Positions 5,889 through 6,805 of a DNA stretch of 6,805 nucleotides are shown piece after piece. Source of the DNA: Rhodobacter sp. (lineage in GTDB: Bacteria; Pseudomonadota; Alphaproteobacteria; Rhodobacterales; Rhodobacteraceae); NCBI GenBank assembly GCA_027482795.1, contig JAIXVS010000093.1, forward strand, positions 1 through 6,805. Direction: 5' to 3'. The position numbers were made by a program, and so were the translations under genes. The notes under the pieces were generated by a model. That model worked only from the letters and a program-made list of their open reading frames with translations. It was not told the DNA's origin and did no database searches. How positions within the stretch are numbered: position 1 is the stretch's first letter; the number at the start of each line of letters is the position of its first letter.

Positions 5889-6805
5889 ATGGCCTCTTAC
5901 CAAACACGCGACCCATTGCTGGATGATAGCACCACCGAAATGCTGGAAAAGCGCGGGCGTGAATTGGTGGGGATTGGCCTTTTGGTTGTGGCGCTGCTGG
6001 CCGCGCTGATGCTGGGCAGTTATACCCCATCTGATCCGGGTTGGATGGTGGCCAATGATGCGCCGATTGCAAATTATCTGGGTGGGTTTGGCGCGGCGCT
6101 GGCATCGACCTTAGTGGTGATTTTCGGCCTTGGCATTTGGGCTGCGCCTGTGCTGTTTGCGGCATGGGGCCTGCGCTGCATCACCCATATCGGGGCAGAT
6201 CGGGTTCTACCGCGCATTTTCTTTTCGGTTTTCGCCATTTTGTCGGCGTGCCTTTATGCCACCACTTTGCAGCCCAGCGAGGCATGGATAGCCGACCATG
6301 GCTTTGGTCTGGGCGGGCTGCTGGGTGATACGCTGCTGGGCACTTTGCTTGGGCTTTTGCCCACCTCTGCGGCTGTGGGGATTAAGCTGCTATCCTTGGC
6401 GACAGTGCTGCTGATGCTGGCGCTGATGGGCTTTGTCATGGGGTTTGATCGCGCCGAACTGGCTGCTTTGCGCAACTTTCTGTTGGGCGGGTTGGTGGGC
6501 AGCTATTCGGCGGCCTTGGGCAAAGGTATGCAAGGCGCGGCATTGGCCCGCCAAAGCCTGCGCGCGTCAGCCCCGCCAATACAAAACAACGCGGCCTATG
6601 GTCAGGCCCCGCAGCAGGGCGACTTTGGATATAGCCAAGCGGGCCCGCAATACTATGCGCCGCCGCCCATGCATTCTGCCGCGCCAACGGCCCATCAAGG
6701 CATGTTCAGCCGCCTTGCGGCTGCCCCCAAACCGCGCCCCGATCCTACCCCCGAATTGATCGAACGCAGCTTACCCGACAGTGCCGAGGTGCCAGCCCCC
6801 AATGA
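5889..6805 (+). CDS. ftsK: DNA translocase FtsK, N-terminal membrane domain and start of linker (3' end outside window)
   Basis: The frame is open from ATG 5889 to the right edge, giving 305 residues. FtsK anchors at the division septum through its membrane domain and pumps DNA with a hexameric carboxy-terminal motor during chromosome segregation. Visible here are a short cytoplasmic start (MASYQTRDPLLDDSTTEMLE) and several hydrophobic helices: about 25-45, 68-95, 106-127 and a long region at about 141-186 that could hold one or two. The periplasmic loop SYTPSDPGW after the first helix and the GLGGLLGD segment (140-147) are characteristic of FtsK. From about residue 225 the chain becomes rich in Pro, Gln, Ala and Tyr, which is the start of the disordered linker. 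The motor (Walker motifs) and the gamma domain that reads KOPS sites lie beyond the window. I recall an aminotransferase gene upstream of ftsK in related Rhodobacterales, consistent with this arrangement. Confidence 0.93.
   Translation, partial: MASYQTRDPLLDDSTTEMLEKRGRELVGIGLLVVALLAALMLGSYTPSDPGWMVANDAPIANYLGGFGAALASTLVVIFGLGIWAAPVLFAAWGLRCITHIGADRVLPRIFFSVFAILSACLYATTLQPSEAWIADHGFGLGGLLGDTLLGTLLGLLPTSAAVGIKLLSLATVLLMLALMGFVMGFDRAELAALRNFLLGGLVGSYSAALGKGMQGAALARQSLRASAPPIQNNAAYGQAPQQGDFGYSQAGPQYYAPPPMHSAAPTAHQGMFSRLAAAPKPRPDPTPELIERSLPDSAEVPAPN

Overview
The window looks like ordinary chromosome from an alphaproteobacterium, most likely a member of the Rhodobacterales (Rhodobacteraceae). The reasons are high G+C (a few hand-counted lines give about 63-65%), alphaproteobacterial-looking protein sequences, and an FtsK amino terminus that resembles rhodobacteral FtsK. 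The lineage is inferred from remembered family resemblance; no search was run.

Layout. Positions 1-696 (+) hold the carboxy-terminal part of a flavin/NAD(P)-dependent oxidoreductase related to trimethylamine dehydrogenase and 2,4-dienoyl-CoA reductase; its 5' end is outside the window. Next come a small secreted protein (756-1028, +) and an overlapping gene for a two-helix membrane protein with a carboxy-terminal winged-helix DNA-binding domain (1000-1704, +). Facing them on the minus strand are a 69-residue DUF6434-like protein (1734-1943) and, 3 bases upstream of it, a UbiH/UbiF/COQ6-type FAD hydroxylase (1947-3179). A 75-base divergent intergenic region (3180-3254) separates the hydroxylase from an amidase-signature hydrolase (3255-4580, +). 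After a 119-base gap with a candidate terminator and promoter come a class I/II PLP aminotransferase resembling DapC (4700-5884, +) and, 4 bases later, the membrane and linker part of the DNA translocase FtsK (5889 to the right edge, +).

How the genes relate. The hydroxylase probably acts in ubiquinone synthesis. The aminotransferase and ftsK are tightly spaced and probably co-transcribed, linking amino-acid or cell-wall precursor metabolism with division and chromosome segregation. The secreted protein and the membrane winged-helix protein form a translationally overlapping pair that could be a small signalling unit. The DUF6434-like gene stands out by composition: 99 of 210 bases are G or C (about 47%).

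No mobile element, CRISPR array, tRNA or rRNA was seen. Most of the window is conventional housekeeping. The best candidates for something little described are the secreted-protein/membrane-regulator pair and the low-G+C DUF6434 gene coupled to the hydroxylase.
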